A DNA stretch of 19,754 bases from an uncultured Bacteroidia bacterium (GTDB lineage Bacteria; Bacteroidota; Bacteroidia; Bacteroidales; Prolixibacteraceae). A model generated the notes under the pieces. It made no database searches. It saw only the letters and a program-made list of their open reading frames with translations, and had not been told where the DNA came from. How positions within the stretch are numbered: position 1 is the stretch's first letter; the number at the start of each line of letters is the position of its first letter. The DNA is taken from the NCBI GenBank assembly GCA_903859795.1, contig CAIOOC010000357.1, positions 1-19,754 of the forward strand, written 5' to 3'. A program made the position numbers and the translations under genes. Below are positions 6,534 to 14,615 of this stretch, piece by piece.

Positions 6534-9203
6534 CTATATCGAGAACCAGTAGTTAAACTTGATCAAAAATATATTGTTTGGTGATACAGCGGACAGACGA
6601 CCGGCAGCGGTGTGGAGCGGCTCATTCCCGGGATTTAGCCAGTCAGTCCGTTCATTTGACCAGACCAGAAAAATTTGAGATCCAGGCCGGTACTCCCAGC
6701 GGAAAACCATATTCGACCGGAACTGATTAAAATTAAAGTCAGGTTTTTTAAAGCTGTAATCAGGGGAACTATCGTTATTCCCGTCAATCTGATATTCACT
6801 GCCATTGACCAAAACAGGATTAATAATCTTAAAGCGGTTGCTGAAATTAGCATTCCTTGCATCTGTAATTACCTTAAAATCACTATATCTGCCATATGTG
6901 GCAAACGGGCTCCCGTAATATTGGATGGATATTTCAGGAGTGATGTTGTAATCGACACGAAAGGTCATCCCAAGTGTTTGCTGATGCAGCTGGCCGAGGA
7001 TATAGTTGTTTTTCTGATCATATATTTCTGTATCAACATATTGCAATTTATCCATTTTCGTGGAATAATCGATATTCATTGAAAGAAGAAGGGTATTTAC
7101 CGGCCTCACAGAGATACCTGCTGAATTATCATTAAAATTATAGGAATGTTCCGCCGAAAAAGAGTTTGTAGTTAAAAAGTTAAAAATTACTTTTTTGGAT
7201 TGGTCACTGTTCATTGAAAAAGTTTCAGTCCAGTTAGAAGGAATCAGCATTGCATTCCCTCCCCGCAGAATCCGGTCATCAAGGGTTTGGTTCTTATATT
7301 TTAGAATATTTGAAATGTTCCACATATTTTTAAAGTCTGCATAAATATTCAGGGTCGCATCCGATGAGAGATATTGCCCGCTAAAATCCCAGTTATTACC
7401 CTGTTCCAGACCGATGATGTATGTTCGGAATACAGATTTTGGCTTGTTTATAAAATAGGAGATCATATTTTTCTGACGTATCAGATCAGCTGTCTGAAGG
7501 TATCCGATATCGTTAAAATCCAACCCGGGTGAGCGCCAGCCTAACTCGGTCGAATATTTCCATAGTCCCTTACTCCCCTTACCTATTTTTATCTTACCTC
7601 CGTAACCCGAAAGTCTGGTAAGAGTGCTGTCATAGCCGGGATGGGAAGCATCGGGCCGCTGATAATAACGGGCTGACGAAAGCTGAAGGTTACGTATAGC
7701 TTCCGTATTGCCGCGGATATCGCTTCCCAGCACCTTGGCTTCGACAAAATACTCCTTTCCTTTCCAGTAATGCAAAAGATCCAATCCTCCCGTATATGCC
7801 CCTTTGTTTAAGAAATAAAGATCCGGGCTGTTTAGTGACCTGTTCACGGAAGTCAGTATCCCACCAAACATTGTATTGCTTTGATTATAATCCTGTTGTA
7901 TCCGAACAACAGCATAATTCGTGAACGGCTCAACGCTAAATTTGCGATCACCAGTTGGAGAATTGATCGTTGCCTTTTCGTTTGCTGTAAGGCTCTGAAG
8001 TGCTCCAACAGACAAACCACCCGATGTCTTGCCGCTAAATTTGAATGCGCTCAAAATGGTTGTCTTATCCGGCGCTTTAATATATTCATGGTTTAATAAA
8101 GCGGGGTGGAAGGATGGCGAATGCCCAATTCGTCGGCTGTAAAACAACGTGGCATCATCCATATCAAAATTAAAGATGCTTCTTCCCTCGACAAAAAAGG
8201 GACGTTTCTCCTCGTAAAAAGTCTCAAAAGCTGTAAGGTTCATAACCGAGGGATCAGATTCAACTTGTCCGAAATCTGGATTTACTGTCAAATCGACAGT
8301 GAAATTGTTCCCAACACCGATTTTGGCATCGAGCCCGATATTGCCTAAAAAACGATGCCCGCTGCTTTCAAAGGGATTTCCCGGTTCTTTTTTAAATGTT
8401 TTCATCTCGCCGAGTGCATAAGGCATTAACTCGATGCGTTGAGCCTTCTTCAACCCTTTGATACCCCTCAGTTCACCAAAAAGATAAAGCATTCCCGGGC
8501 CTGTTGACGATTGCTGTTCCCAATCACTCTCTTCGCGCAAACGATCGATCCACCTCCATACATGAAGGCCCCACACCTGTTCATACTTATTACTGTATCT
8601 TAACTGATTCAATGGAATTTCCAATTCCTGTACCCAGGCGGAATCTTCAAAGGCAACTTTCCCTTTCCAAACTGCATTCCAATTCATATCGCCAATGCCG
8701 GAGTTTGGCAGGATGGCATCCATTTTTTGTCCCCCTGCTGTCATGTCGAACTCAAAACCAGTACGGTGGTCATGATAACTGTCAAATGTAATTCCGGCCA
8801 TATCTCCGGTTAGCTCATCACGTCTGCCGGCTTTGCGGCTAATTTTTAAAGGTTCGTTGTCGACTGACCGAATTGCAACATACAGATTTTTATCATCATA
8901 CAAAATCTTCACATACGTTGGATGCGATGGCTTGGCACCTTCGTTGGGAATCCATTGGGAAAAATCACCTGCCCAGGTTCCAGTTTGCCAGCAGGCATCG
9001 TTTAAGACGCCATCGATTACCGGCTTATCTGTACTCAATCTCTCGGTATTGTATATTCTCATTACCCTGCCGGGTTGAATAGAATCTCCTCGCGGCCGAT
9101 TTGCAGCAGATAAAAATGAAAGGTTAAAAAGGAAATTCAGGATTACAAAACAGACAATACATCGTATTCTGAGAGGTATCTGTATGTTGAAAATCTTGAT
9201 CAT
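6534..9203 (-). CDS. CBM9-like / DUF5916 outer-membrane protein
   Basis: An 889-residue exported protein. Residues 11-34 are a hydrophobic signal segment. About 50-235 is a CBM9-like carbohydrate-binding-type beta domain (PVIDGVLNDACWQTG, YDDKNLYVAIRSVDNEP, ELEIPLNQLRYS). From about 255 the sequence fits DUF5916, with repeated aromatic beta strands typical of an outer-membrane barrel (NFTVDLTVNPDFGQVESDPSVMNLTAFETFYEEKRPFFVEG), ending in WFSI. Proteins of this type are common in Bacteroidota; their substrate is mostly unknown, although the CBM9-like part suggests surface glycan handling. It is the first gene of a probable operon with the tocopherol-cyclase-like and GH51 genes. The ATG at 9203 gives a sensible signal peptide. 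I saw no clear -7 element upstream. Confidence 0.88.
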   Translation of the reverse strand: MIKIFNIQIPLRIRCIVCFVILNFLFNLSFLSAANRPRGDSIQPGRVMRIYNTERLSTDKPVIDGVLNDACWQTGTWAGDFSQWIPNEGAKPSHPTYVKILYDDKNLYVAIRSVDNEPLKISRKAGRRDELTGDMAGITFDSYHDHRTGFEFDMTAGGQKMDAILPNSGIGDMNWNAVWKGKVAFEDSAWVQELEIPLNQLRYSNKYEQVWGLHVWRWIDRLREESDWEQQSSTGPGMLYLFGELRGIKGLKKAQRIELMPYALGEMKTFKKEPGNPFESSGHRFLGNIGLDAKIGVGNNFTVDLTVNPDFGQVESDPSVMNLTAFETFYEEKRPFFVEGRSIFNFDMDDATLFYSRRIGHSPSFHPALLNHEYIKAPDKTTILSAFKFSGKTSGGLSVGALQSLTANEKATINSPTGDRKFSVEPFTNYAVVRIQQDYNQSNTMFGGILTSVNRSLNSPDLYFLNKGAYTGGLDLLHYWKGKEYFVEAKVLGSDIRGNTEAIRNLQLSSARYYQRPDASHPGYDSTLTRLSGYGGKIKIGKGSKGLWKYSTELGWRSPGLDFNDIGYLQTADLIRQKNMISYFINKPKSVFRTYIIGLEQGNNWDFSGQYLSSDATLNIYADFKNMWNISNILKYKNQTLDDRILRGGNAMLIPSNWTETFSMNSDQSKKVIFNFLTTNSFSAEHSYNFNDNSAGISVRPVNTLLLSMNIDYSTKMDKLQYVDTEIYDQKNNYILGQLHQQTLGMTFRVDYNITPEISIQYYGSPFATYGRYSDFKVITDARNANFSNRFKIINPVLVNGSEYQIDGNNDSSPDYSFKKPDFNFNQFRSNMVFRWEYRPGSQIFLVWSNERTDWLNPGNEPLHTAAGRLSAVSPNNIFLIKFNYWFSI

Positions 9204-9394
9204 TTATTGAGTCGGAACTAAGAAATATCAGGGCCACAAGATAACATTTTGAATCCGGACCTAAGCTAAAAATAGAACATAATTAATGGCTGATTACGGG
9301 GAAATTTGCATCGGTTTTATCTCCCTTGCCAATATGTTCATATTCCGGTTAATGAATTAATCTAAAAGAATGAAAAGCATTGACTCACTCTTGT

Positions 9395-9402
9395 TAACTT
9401 TG
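9395..9402 (+). promoter_or_regulatory. -7 promoter element for recR
   Basis: TAACTTTG is an exact TAnnTTTG match ending 18 bases before the recR ATG, implying a very short leader. The nearest upstream TTG is too close to be a normal -33 element, so only the -7 half is supported. Confidence 0.5.
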
Positions 9403-9420
9403 GACAAATAAAACAATGAA

Positions 9421-10044
9421 ATGACCATCGATAATTTTCCTTCCAAACTATTGGAAAACGCAGTAAATGAATTTTCCAGGCTTCCGGGTATTGGAAAAAA
9501 GACGGCATTAAGACTGGTTCTGCACCTGCTGAAAAAAGAGACTGACGAAGTCTTAAGGTTTAGCAGGGCTTTAACACAGCTTCGCGAAGAAGTAAAACAT
9601 TGCCGGATTTGCCGTAATATTTCAGACAACGACATATGTAATATCTGCAGTAATCCATCGCGCGATCACCGCATGGTGTGTGTGGTTGAGAACATCCGAG
9701 ACGTGATGTCGATCGAGAACACTCAACAATACAGGGGTGTTTATCACGTTTTGGGGGGTATTATATCACCCATGGACGGGATTGGTCCTGCCGATCTTGA
9801 AATTGATTCCCTTTTAACCAGGGTAGAAAAAGGGGAGACCGATGAGGTTATCTTCGCGTTAAGTACAACGATGGAAGGGGACAGCACCAACTTTTATATC
9901 TTTAAAAAATTAAAAGATTACCCCGTTAAGATTACGACCCTGGCGCGCGGAGTCTCTATCGGCGACGAAATTGAATATACCGACGAGATAACTCTGGGAC
10001 GTTCGATTGTGAACAGGATGCTCTTCGAGAACTTTATGGGATAG
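9421..10044 (+). CDS. recR: Recombination mediator protein RecR
   Basis: A 207-residue protein, close to the usual RecR length. Residues 17-30 form the helix-hairpin-helix region (EFSRLPGIGKKTAL). Four cysteines, C61, C64, C73 and C76 (CRICRN...CNIC), make the zinc site. The TOPRIM domain follows (VCVVENIRDVMSIE, YHVLGGIISPMDGIGP, TDEVIFALSTTMEGDSTNFYI), and the conserved end ARGVSIGDEIEYTDEITL is present. RecR acts with RecO/RecF in the cytoplasm to load RecA on gapped single-stranded DNA during repair. It starts with ATG 18 bases after a -7 element and is followed after 5 bases by a GNAT gene, so the two are likely co-transcribed. Confidence 0.97.
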   Translation: MTIDNFPSKLLENAVNEFSRLPGIGKKTALRLVLHLLKKETDEVLRFSRALTQLREEVKHCRICRNISDNDICNICSNPSRDHRMVCVVENIRDVMSIENTQQYRGVYHVLGGIISPMDGIGPADLEIDSLLTRVEKGETDEVIFALSTTMEGDSTNFYIFKKLKDYPVKITTLARGVSIGDEIEYTDEITLGRSIVNRMLFENFMG

Positions 10045-10049
10045 AAATT

Positions 10050-10577
10050 ATGAAAAAATTACTTTCTAATGACATTATATCGCTCAGGGCCATTGAACCA
10101 GAGGATATTGAACTTTTATATTCGTGGGAGAACGATCCGGAAATCTGGGAAGTAAGCCATACTTTGGTACCCTTTTCAAAATATATCCTGGCACTCTATA
10201 TCCAGAATGCGGATAAGGATATCTATGAGAGCAAACAATTACGTCTGATGATTGACACTGTTGAAGGGAAAACAATTGGAGCAATCGATCTTTTTGATTT
10301 TGACCCCTACCATTCACGGATTGGGATCGGGTTATTGATCTATGCCCCGGATAAACGATCAAAGGGATATGCCTCAGCCTCCCTTGAACTGTTAATCCCT
10401 TATTGCTTTCAAAAACTGAATATTCACCAGGCGTATGTCAATATTGAGACTGGAAATACCATTAGCGTGGCACTTTTCGAGAAATTTGGTTTCAAAACCT
10501 GCGGCACAAAAAAGGAATGGCTGCGATCAGATACCGGCTGGAAGGATGAAGTGATGATGCAACTTATTAATGGATAA
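10050..10577 (+). CDS. GNAT family N-acetyltransferase (RimJ/RimL/SpeG-like)
   Basis: A 175-residue single-domain acetyltransferase. It opens with ISLRAIEPEDIELLYSWENDPEIW, the pattern shared by RimL/SpeG-type GNATs. The acetyl-CoA loop is DKRSKGYASASLELLIPYCF (residues 101-120, with R-S-K-G-Y-A as the pyrophosphate-binding R/Q-x-x-G-x-A). The C terminus has the usual NIETGNTISVALFEKFGFKTCGTKKEW. Substrates in this group include polyamines, ribosomal protein N termini and small amines; the sequence does not decide between them. The ATG lies 5 bases after the recR stop, so it is probably expressed with recR, without evidence for a shared function. Confidence 0.92.
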   Translation: MKKLLSNDIISLRAIEPEDIELLYSWENDPEIWEVSHTLVPFSKYILALYIQNADKDIYESKQLRLMIDTVEGKTIGAIDLFDFDPYHSRIGIGLLIYAPDKRSKGYASASLELLIPYCFQKLNIHQAYVNIETGNTISVALFEKFGFKTCGTKKEWLRSDTGWKDEVMMQLING

Positions 10578-10579
10578 TT

Positions 10580-10683
10580 AATGCTTAATGCTTAATGATT
10601 ATTGGGTTTGCATTTATATATGATCCGACTTCTAAATCCTTGTTATTCAGTAATCACCATTAATCAATTAACCTTTAAGCATT
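10580..10683. repeat. Imperfect inverted repeat with internal AATGCTT repeats, between converging genes
   Basis: The left arm (10580-10601) contains AATGCTTAATGCTTAATG. The right arm (10661-10683) is a near-complementary TAATCAATTAACC...TTAAGCATT, with about 19 of 22 bases able to pair. The spacer is 59 bases and itself A/T-rich. It fills the gap between the GNAT gene and the HsdR-N gene, so it may help end both transcripts. It could also be a copy of a dispersed short intergenic repeat. Confidence 0.5.
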
Positions 10684-10686
10684 GTT

Positions 10687-11145
10687 TTATTGTTCCCCTT
10701 CCAGTTCCTGATAGTCCGGGATCTCGGGTAAAAAGGTATAGGTTTGTAAAGACTGGTCAAACCTGCAGCAGTAATGGTTTATTCCATTTGTCACTATCAG
10801 GAATGCAACTCTTAGCTCAAGGTTATATCGGGCGATCTGATCAAATACCTGTTGAGAGATCTTCACTTCGGGAGCTTTACATTCTACGACAACAAGTGGG
10901 TTTCCCTTTCTGGAAAAAAGGACAACATCAGTCCTGAAATCGTGCTGATTTAGTCGTAAAGACCGCTCAAGCGCCATTAATGTTGCAGGAAAATGCTTTG
11001 ATTCAGCCAAATATCGGGCAAAATTTTGCCGTACCCACTCTTCCGGAGTCAGCATTACCCATCGTCGGCGGAAGTTGTCAAAAATCAGTTTTTTTCCATT
11101 CTGCTCTTTGATTCGAAAAGAAAAAGAAGGGAGGTTCAGATCCAT
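10687..11145 (-). CDS. Type I restriction enzyme HsdR N-terminal domain protein (stand-alone)
   Basis: A 152-residue protein made only of an HsdR-N-like nuclease fold. After an N-terminal helix region (TPEEWVRQNFARYLAE) come the PD-(D/E)XK elements: R71-T-D73-VVLF, then VVVE88-C-K90-AP, and Q103-I-A-R-Y107, a QxxxY motif as in RecB/AddB-type nucleases. In type I restriction enzymes this domain cuts DNA, but the helicase domains and HsdM/HsdS are absent, so this is not a restriction system. Proteins like this are common in Bacteroidota beside holA, as here, where it is divergent from the amn-holA operon. A role in DNA repair or replication is possible but unproven. The active-site set looks intact. 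Confidence 0.88.
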   Translation of the reverse strand: MDLNLPSFSFRIKEQNGKKLIFDNFRRRWVMLTPEEWVRQNFARYLAESKHFPATLMALERSLRLNQHDFRTDVVLFSRKGNPLVVVECKAPEVKISQQVFDQIARYNLELRVAFLIVTNGINHYCCRFDQSLQTYTFLPEIPDYQELEGEQ

Positions 11146-11164
11146 TGTTAATATTTATATCACT

Positions 11165-11172
11165 CAAAACTA
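11165..11172 (-). promoter_or_regulatory. -7 promoter element for the HsdR-N gene
   Basis: TAGTTTTG on the - strand matches TAnnTTTG exactly and ends 19 bases before the ATG at 11145. A TTG further upstream is closer than the normal -33 spacing, so only the -7 half is well supported. Confidence 0.5.
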
Positions 11173-11347
11173 ATTTTTATTTTTCAATTCAGCCATGAAT
11201 CTGGAAAAACAGGATATTTTTGTATAAAATCAGGATATGAAATAACCATGATAGGAATAACGGCAACCGAAAAATATATTTCATCACGGATATTAGTTTC
11301 GCTGATCTTCGGTTCCATCAGACCGCTAAAAGACAAATTATTTATAG

Positions 11348-12118
11348 ATGAAAACTAAGGAAGAGATTGTAAGAAATTGGCTTCCCCGCTATACAGGCAG
11401 GGAGTTGGATCTCTTTTCGCACCACATCATTCTTACAAATTTCCAGAATTATGTCGATAATTTTGCGGCAAAATTCGGAGTTCCTGTAATTGGTGAAGAC
11501 AAATCAATGCCCAATGCCAGTGCAAACGGGATAACAATAATAAACTTTGGCATGGGTAGCCCGAATGCGGCGACAATCATGGATCTGCTCAGCGCAATAA
11601 TGCCCGAAGCGGTACTGTTTCTTGGGAAATGCGGCGGGTTGAAACAAAAAAGTGAGCTGGGAAGTTTAATTCTGCCTATTGCCGCAATTCGAAGCGAAGG
11701 AACTTCAAACGACTATCTGCCAATTGAGGTACCTGCCTTGCCTGCATTCAGCCTTCAACGTGCCGTCTCCTCAACTATTCGGGATTTAGGTCTTGATTAC
11801 TGGACCGGCACTGTTTTCACAACCAATAAAAGAGTTTGGGAATATGACGAACGGTTCAAGAAATATCTCTCTAAAACACGTGCAATTGCTATTGACATGG
11901 AGACTGCGACCATCTTTACCGTTGGCTTTTATAATCAGATTCCTACGGGAGCCCTTTTACTGGTCTCTGATCAGCCAATGATTTCAACCGGCGTCAAAAC
12001 AGCCGAGAGCGACAGGGAAGTGACCCGAAAATTTGTCAACCGTCACCTTGAGATCGGAATTGGCGCACTGTCAGAGATAATTAATGACGGACGGTCGGTA
12101 AAACATCTGAAATTTTAG
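11348..12118 (+). CDS. amn: AMP nucleosidase (short Bacteroidota type)
   Basis: A 256-residue member of the nucleoside phosphorylase/nucleosidase fold. Visible motifs are NFGMGSPNAA (66-75), FLGKCGGL (91-98), RSEGTS (115-120), AIDMETA (181-187) and VSDQP (206-210), which form the ribose and base pocket, with the aspartate of the SDxP motif as the expected catalytic acid. AMP nucleosidase hydrolyses AMP to adenine and ribose 5-phosphate in the cytoplasm. This short form lacks the extra N-terminal domain of the E. coli enzyme, as is usual in Bacteroidota. A related specificity (another purine nucleoside or nucleotide) cannot be excluded from sequence alone. It opens an apparent operon; holA begins 5 bases after its TAG stop. 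A TAnnTTTG match at 11215-11222 could be its promoter but is about 125 bases away. Confidence 0.88.
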   Translation: MKTKEEIVRNWLPRYTGRELDLFSHHIILTNFQNYVDNFAAKFGVPVIGEDKSMPNASANGITIINFGMGSPNAATIMDLLSAIMPEAVLFLGKCGGLKQKSELGSLILPIAAIRSEGTSNDYLPIEVPALPAFSLQRAVSSTIRDLGLDYWTGTVFTTNKRVWEYDERFKKYLSKTRAIAIDMETATIFTVGFYNQIPTGALLLVSDQPMISTGVKTAESDREVTRKFVNRHLEIGIGALSEIINDGRSVKHLKF

Positions 12119-12123
12119 TAAAA

Positions 12124-13128
12124 ATGGATTATAGCCAGATAATCGGTGATCTAAAGGAAAAAAAATATGCTCCGATATACTTCCTCGAAGGGGAAGAGCC
12201 CTACTTTATGGATCAGATCAGTCAGTATATCCTTGACAATGTGCTTAAGGAGGAGGAAAAAGGATTTAATCAATCAATCCTCTATGGAAAAGACCTGAGT
12301 ATCGATTCAATCATGACCGCAGCCAAAAGGTTTCCGATGATGTCTGAACGACAGGTGGTTGTCATCAGAGAGGCCCAGAATATCCGAAATATAGAGGATC
12401 TTGCCACATATGTTGAAAACCCGATGCGTTCAACGCTGCTTGTAATCAATTACAAATACAAAACGATTGATAAACGGAAAAAACTATATAAGGCACTGCA
12501 GAGAAACGGAATCTATTTTGAATCCAAACCGTTGTATGAGAGCAATGTCCCAGGGTGGATTACCAAATATCTAAAAGAAAAGAACCTGGGTATTGATCCG
12601 CGTGCAGCACAAATGATTACAGACTTTGTGGGGAATGACCTGCAGCGAATTGTGAATGAACTTGAGAAAGTGACCATATCAATGGTTCCCGGAACGAGTA
12701 TAATGCCGGAGGATGTAGAGCGAAATATAGGGATCAGCAAAGAATTTAATATGTTTGAGTTTCAGAAAGCACTTGGAAATAGAGACATTCTGAAATCAAA
12801 CCTGATTATTAACTATTTTATAGATAACGAGAAACAAAATCCTCTGCCGGTACTCATGGGAATGCTCGTAGGTTTTTTCCGGAAAATCCTGGTTTACCAC
12901 ACCATTGAAATTAAATCTGACCGGAATCTGATGGCACAGAAGCTGGGAGTAAATCCCTTTTTTATAAACGATTACATCACTGCGGGTCGTAATTACAGTC
13001 TCGACAAGTCGATCAATATAATCTCGATGATGAGAGAAACTGATTTGCGTTCAAAAGGGGCTCGCGGAGGAACCACCGAAAACGGCGAGCTTTTACGAGA
13101 ACTTGTATTTAAAATTCTACATATTTAA
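12124..13128 (+). CDS. holA: DNA polymerase III subunit delta
   Basis: A 334-residue protein of standard HolA length. It begins IIGDLKEKKYAPIYFLEGEEPYFMDQIS, the typical 'P-I-Y-x-L-x-G-E-E-x-Y' start of delta. Further family features are MMSERQVVVIREAQNI, a charged DKRKKLYKAL region, GNDLQRIVNELEKV (about 179-192) and the helical C-terminal collar domain with LPVLMGMLVGFFRKIL. Delta is the clamp-loader subunit that opens the beta sliding clamp so it can be loaded on primed DNA. It has the AAA+ fold without a functional nucleotide site, and none is seen. It follows amn by 5 bases and precedes the rhomboid gene by 10 bases, so it lies inside an operon. Confidence 0.95.
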   Translation: MDYSQIIGDLKEKKYAPIYFLEGEEPYFMDQISQYILDNVLKEEEKGFNQSILYGKDLSIDSIMTAAKRFPMMSERQVVVIREAQNIRNIEDLATYVENPMRSTLLVINYKYKTIDKRKKLYKALQRNGIYFESKPLYESNVPGWITKYLKEKNLGIDPRAAQMITDFVGNDLQRIVNELEKVTISMVPGTSIMPEDVERNIGISKEFNMFEFQKALGNRDILKSNLIINYFIDNEKQNPLPVLMGMLVGFFRKILVYHTIEIKSDRNLMAQKLGVNPFFINDYITAGRNYSLDKSINIISMMRETDLRSKGARGGTTENGELLRELVFKILHI

Positions 13129-13138
13129 AAAAGAAACA

Positions 13139-13753
13139 ATGACATTAATACTGATTCTGATTATAAGTTTGATTTCGGCACTCTCTTTCTCCCAAAGAGA
13201 AATGATGTCCCGGTTGCAGTTCAATCCCTATAAGATCTTTCATCGTCAGCAATATTACAGGATGGTAACTCATGCTTTCGTTCATGCCAACTGGGAACAC
13301 TTGATTGTCAATATGATCGTCTTATATTCCTTTGGAAATGTGGTCGAACATTACTTCGAAATGTATTTTGGAGCATCCGGTACCATTTATTACCTGGTCC
13401 TGATTTTTGGCTCTGTTATCTTTTCAACACTGCTTTCATTATACAAAGAGAAAAACAATCCCTATTACAATGCTGTCGGAGCATCGGGAGCCGTTTCTGC
13501 AGTTCTTTTTGCTGCCATCTTCTTTGATCCATGGAACAATATCTATTTTTTCGGCGTCTTGCCGATCCCGGGAATCATCTTCGGAGGATTGTATCTGTAC
13601 TATTCTTACTATATGAGTACAAAAAAGGCGGATAATATCGGTCATGATGCCCATTTTCTTGGAGCTATATTTGGTTTTATCCTGCCGATTTTGCTAAAAC
13701 CGACCTTGCTGACAGTTTTCTTTAATTTGCTGTTTGGAAGGATTTCAATGTAG
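13139..13753 (+). CDS. Rhomboid family intramembrane serine protease
   Basis: A 204-residue membrane protein with about six transmembrane segments. The rhomboid signature is complete: RMVTHAFVHANWEHLIVNM (H49, H54, N58 near the oxyanion hole), the catalytic serine in GASGA (S116), and the catalytic histidine in AHFLGAIFG (H172, the A-H-x-x-G-x-x-x-G motif). Rhomboids cut substrate proteins within the inner membrane; the substrate is unknown here. An in-frame TTG at 13103 overlaps holA, but the ATG at 13139 leaves a first membrane helix at the N terminus and is chosen. It lies between holA (10 bases before) and the aminotransferase-like gene (13 bases after). Confidence 0.93.
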   Translation: MTLILILIISLISALSFSQREMMSRLQFNPYKIFHRQQYYRMVTHAFVHANWEHLIVNMIVLYSFGNVVEHYFEMYFGASGTIYYLVLIFGSVIFSTLLSLYKEKNNPYYNAVGASGAVSAVLFAAIFFDPWNNIYFFGVLPIPGIIFGGLYLYYSYYMSTKKADNIGHDAHFLGAIFGFILPILLKPTLLTVFFNLLFGRISM

Positions 13754-13766
13754 ATTGAGAATTAAA

Positions 13767-14615
13767 ATGAAAGGCGGCTTTAATCTCTTCAATGGCAAAT
13801 TCTTTCGCGAAAACGAGCCCCTGTTTTCAGGTGCAGACCTGATCCGGTTTAATGATGGTATCAGGGAGTCTTTCTGTGCCGAAAATAATCTGGTGCTTTT
13901 TGCCAGGGATAACTACAATTTTCTCCTCGAATCTTTGGCCGCAGTTGAATTACCCGTTCCACCCGAATGGAATTTTCCCAGATTTGTGAATGATGTTTCG
14001 AGAATGCTGAATAAAAATCATCTTTATCTGGCAGCCAAAGTGACTATTTATCTTTTTCCCGGAATAGCAGGAACTGAGTATTTTATGGCAACAGAAGAGA
14101 TCCCTGCAGGCTTTTACCCTGTAAAGGAGGGGGGGATTCTGATCGATTTTTACAATGACGGGGCAAAGGGAACCTCAGTATACCATGCTTATGAACCTTC
14201 CAGCAGAGCACTTTGGTCAATGGCTGTTCGTGCTTCGGGCCCCGGATCAAAAACCGACCTGATTCTTTTTAATAATAAGGGGTTTGCCTGCGAATCGACG
14301 GGAGGGTCGTTTGGCTACCTCGCTGATAAAACCGCAGTATTTCCTTCGCAGGATTCTCAGGGGTATTCCCCTCCGGTGGCAAATATTGTAAGGAAATGTG
14401 CAGGCGACTGTGGTTATACAATCATCGAAAAGAAAGAAATTAAACGCGACGATTTACTCAATGCGGATGAGCTGTTTCTTATTGATAATTGCGCAGGGAT
14501 CAGGCCGGTTTTGGGACTCTATGCACGAAGATATTATACAACCGGGACAAACATTATAGCAGTAAAGCTCTCTGAGAGAGCGCTGAGAGATCAGGTCTTT
14601 AACGAACCAATATGA
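13767..14615 (+). CDS. Class IV aminotransferase-fold protein (PabC/IlvE-like), probably lacking the PLP lysine
   Basis: A 282-residue protein of the branched-chain aminotransferase / aminodeoxychorismate lyase fold. Shared features are an N-terminal FNGKFF...NDGIRESF block in place of the usual G-D-G-x-F-E-T, LILFNNKGFACEST (E176 matching the conserved glutamate), and a C-terminal DLLNADELFLIDNCAGIRPV. Where the PLP-binding lysine normally stands ('K-x-x-x-R/Y', about 20 residues before the L-x-L-D-x-x-G strand) this protein has R147 in PSSRALW, and the following G-I-T-R turn is GYSP. It may therefore be a degenerate, non-PLP member. PabC would make 4-aminobenzoate for folate; that role should not be assumed. 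The ATG at 13767 is preferred over a TTG at 13734 that overlaps the rhomboid gene. Confidence 0.78.
   Translation: MKGGFNLFNGKFFRENEPLFSGADLIRFNDGIRESFCAENNLVLFARDNYNFLLESLAAVELPVPPEWNFPRFVNDVSRMLNKNHLYLAAKVTIYLFPGIAGTEYFMATEEIPAGFYPVKEGGILIDFYNDGAKGTSVYHAYEPSSRALWSMAVRASGPGSKTDLILFNNKGFACESTGGSFGYLADKTAVFPSQDSQGYSPPVANIVRKCAGDCGYTIIEKKEIKRDDLLNADELFLIDNCAGIRPVLGLYARRYYTTGTNIIAVKLSERALRDQVFNEPI

Noticed and set aside
6675..7082. 135-codon open frame on the + strand inside the DUF5916 gene
   Set aside because: It lies wholly inside a well-supported gene on the other strand, resembles no family, and is rich in isoleucine as expected for an antisense frame.
10687..11145. Restriction-modification or other defence system
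   Set aside because: Only the small HsdR-N domain is present. There is no methylase, specificity or helicase gene nearby, and the neighbours are housekeeping genes.
13103..13138. TTG at 13103 as the rhomboid start
   Set aside because: It overlaps holA, and the ATG at 13139 gives a normal N-terminal membrane helix.
13734..13766. TTG at 13734 as the start of the aminotransferase-like gene
   Set aside because: It overlaps the rhomboid gene, and the ATG at 13767 begins right at the conserved FNGKFF region.
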